Shown: piece by piece, positions 63,865 to 64,000 of the stretch
How positions within the stretch are numbered: position 1 is the stretch's first letter
Layout: each line of letters begins with the position of its first letter
NCBI RefSeq assembly: GCF_040564635.1
Contig: NZ_CP159837.1
Span: forward strand, 2,839,001 to 2,903,000
Source: Planktothricoides raciborskii GIHE-MW2
GTDB lineage: Bacteria; Cyanobacteriota; Cyanobacteriia; Cyanobacteriales; Laspinemataceae
Direction of reading: 5' to 3'
Length of the DNA: 64,000 nt
Notes under the pieces: model-generated
The model's database searches: none
Told to the model about the DNA's origin: nothing
Seen by the model: the letters and a program-made list of their open reading frames with translations, nothing else
Made by a program: the position numbers and the translations under genes

Positions 63865-64000
63865 AAAGAGGATAAAATCGGCATTGAAAAGAAAGCACGA
63901 TCAGCTATCACCGGCTGCGTAAAAATTTTCATTTTTTGTTAACGTCAAATAAAAAAAAATGCGAGAATAATCGCTCGCCAGCCTTAAATTTTTCTAGACA

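Overview
The window is chromosomal DNA from a cyanobacterium, most likely filamentous and Oscillatoriales-like (the order is inference). The evidence is the very frequent GCGATCGC (HIP1) octamer, a plant-type ferredoxin, chlB, the PSII factor Psb34, a cyanobacterial ThiO-ThiG fusion, DUF4327, and many dispersed palindromic repeats. No tRNA, rRNA, CRISPR array or prophage was found.

Layout. 0-2.6 kb: petF and a SpoIID-like protein. 2.8-8.0 kb: a decayed accessory island. It holds a broken VapC with its antitoxin, a DUF2887 nuclease-like gene, a membrane-protein gene with an in-frame TGA, an intact HepT/MntA pair and a Phd antitoxin whose VapC is cut off, with 142-bp, 83-bp and 37-bp repeats between the modules. 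8.1-13.5 kb: YjbQ, a small ferredoxin-like-fold protein, the zinc uptake genes znuA-znuC-znuB behind a Zur-like box, and an AhpC/TSA-like protein. 13.7-24.6 kb: an AAA ATPase pseudogene and truncated partner, Uma2, psb34, thiO-thiG, a [2Fe-2S] protein, citramalate synthase, an AbiEii-like nucleotidyltransferase and a frameshifted IS5/IS427-type element.

24.6-33 kb: a 1786-residue exonuclease-RecQ-UvrD fusion lies between a decayed and an intact copy of the same lipoprotein gene, followed by an OmpA lipoprotein. 33.6-47.7 kb: a GAF histidine kinase, a CHASE adenylate cyclase, a uracil-DNA glycosylase-like gene, aat, rpsN, a CheY-like regulator, a SUI1 factor, trpB, an RNase D-like gene, a GH3 enzyme and DUF4327. 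48-58.4 kb: an MFS transporter, divergent dut and dCMP deaminase, a VWA lipoprotein, a CobO-like protein without a Walker A motif, adk, rph, an acyltransferase with an in-frame stop and an EEP-family hydrolase. 58.9-64 kb: hpd, chlB and an N6-adenine DNA methyltransferase lying between the chlB 3' end and a second copy of that 3' end.

Three patterns stand out. (1) Three defence- or DNA-metabolism-type modules (HepT/MntA, the helicase fusion, the methyltransferase) are each bracketed by imperfect direct duplications of neighbouring sequence. (2) A composite repeat cassette lies immediately 5' of the start codons of two unrelated transporters (znuB and the MFS gene) in the same orientation. (3) Palindromic repeats keep perfect arms through paired substitutions, and some sit in frame inside genes.
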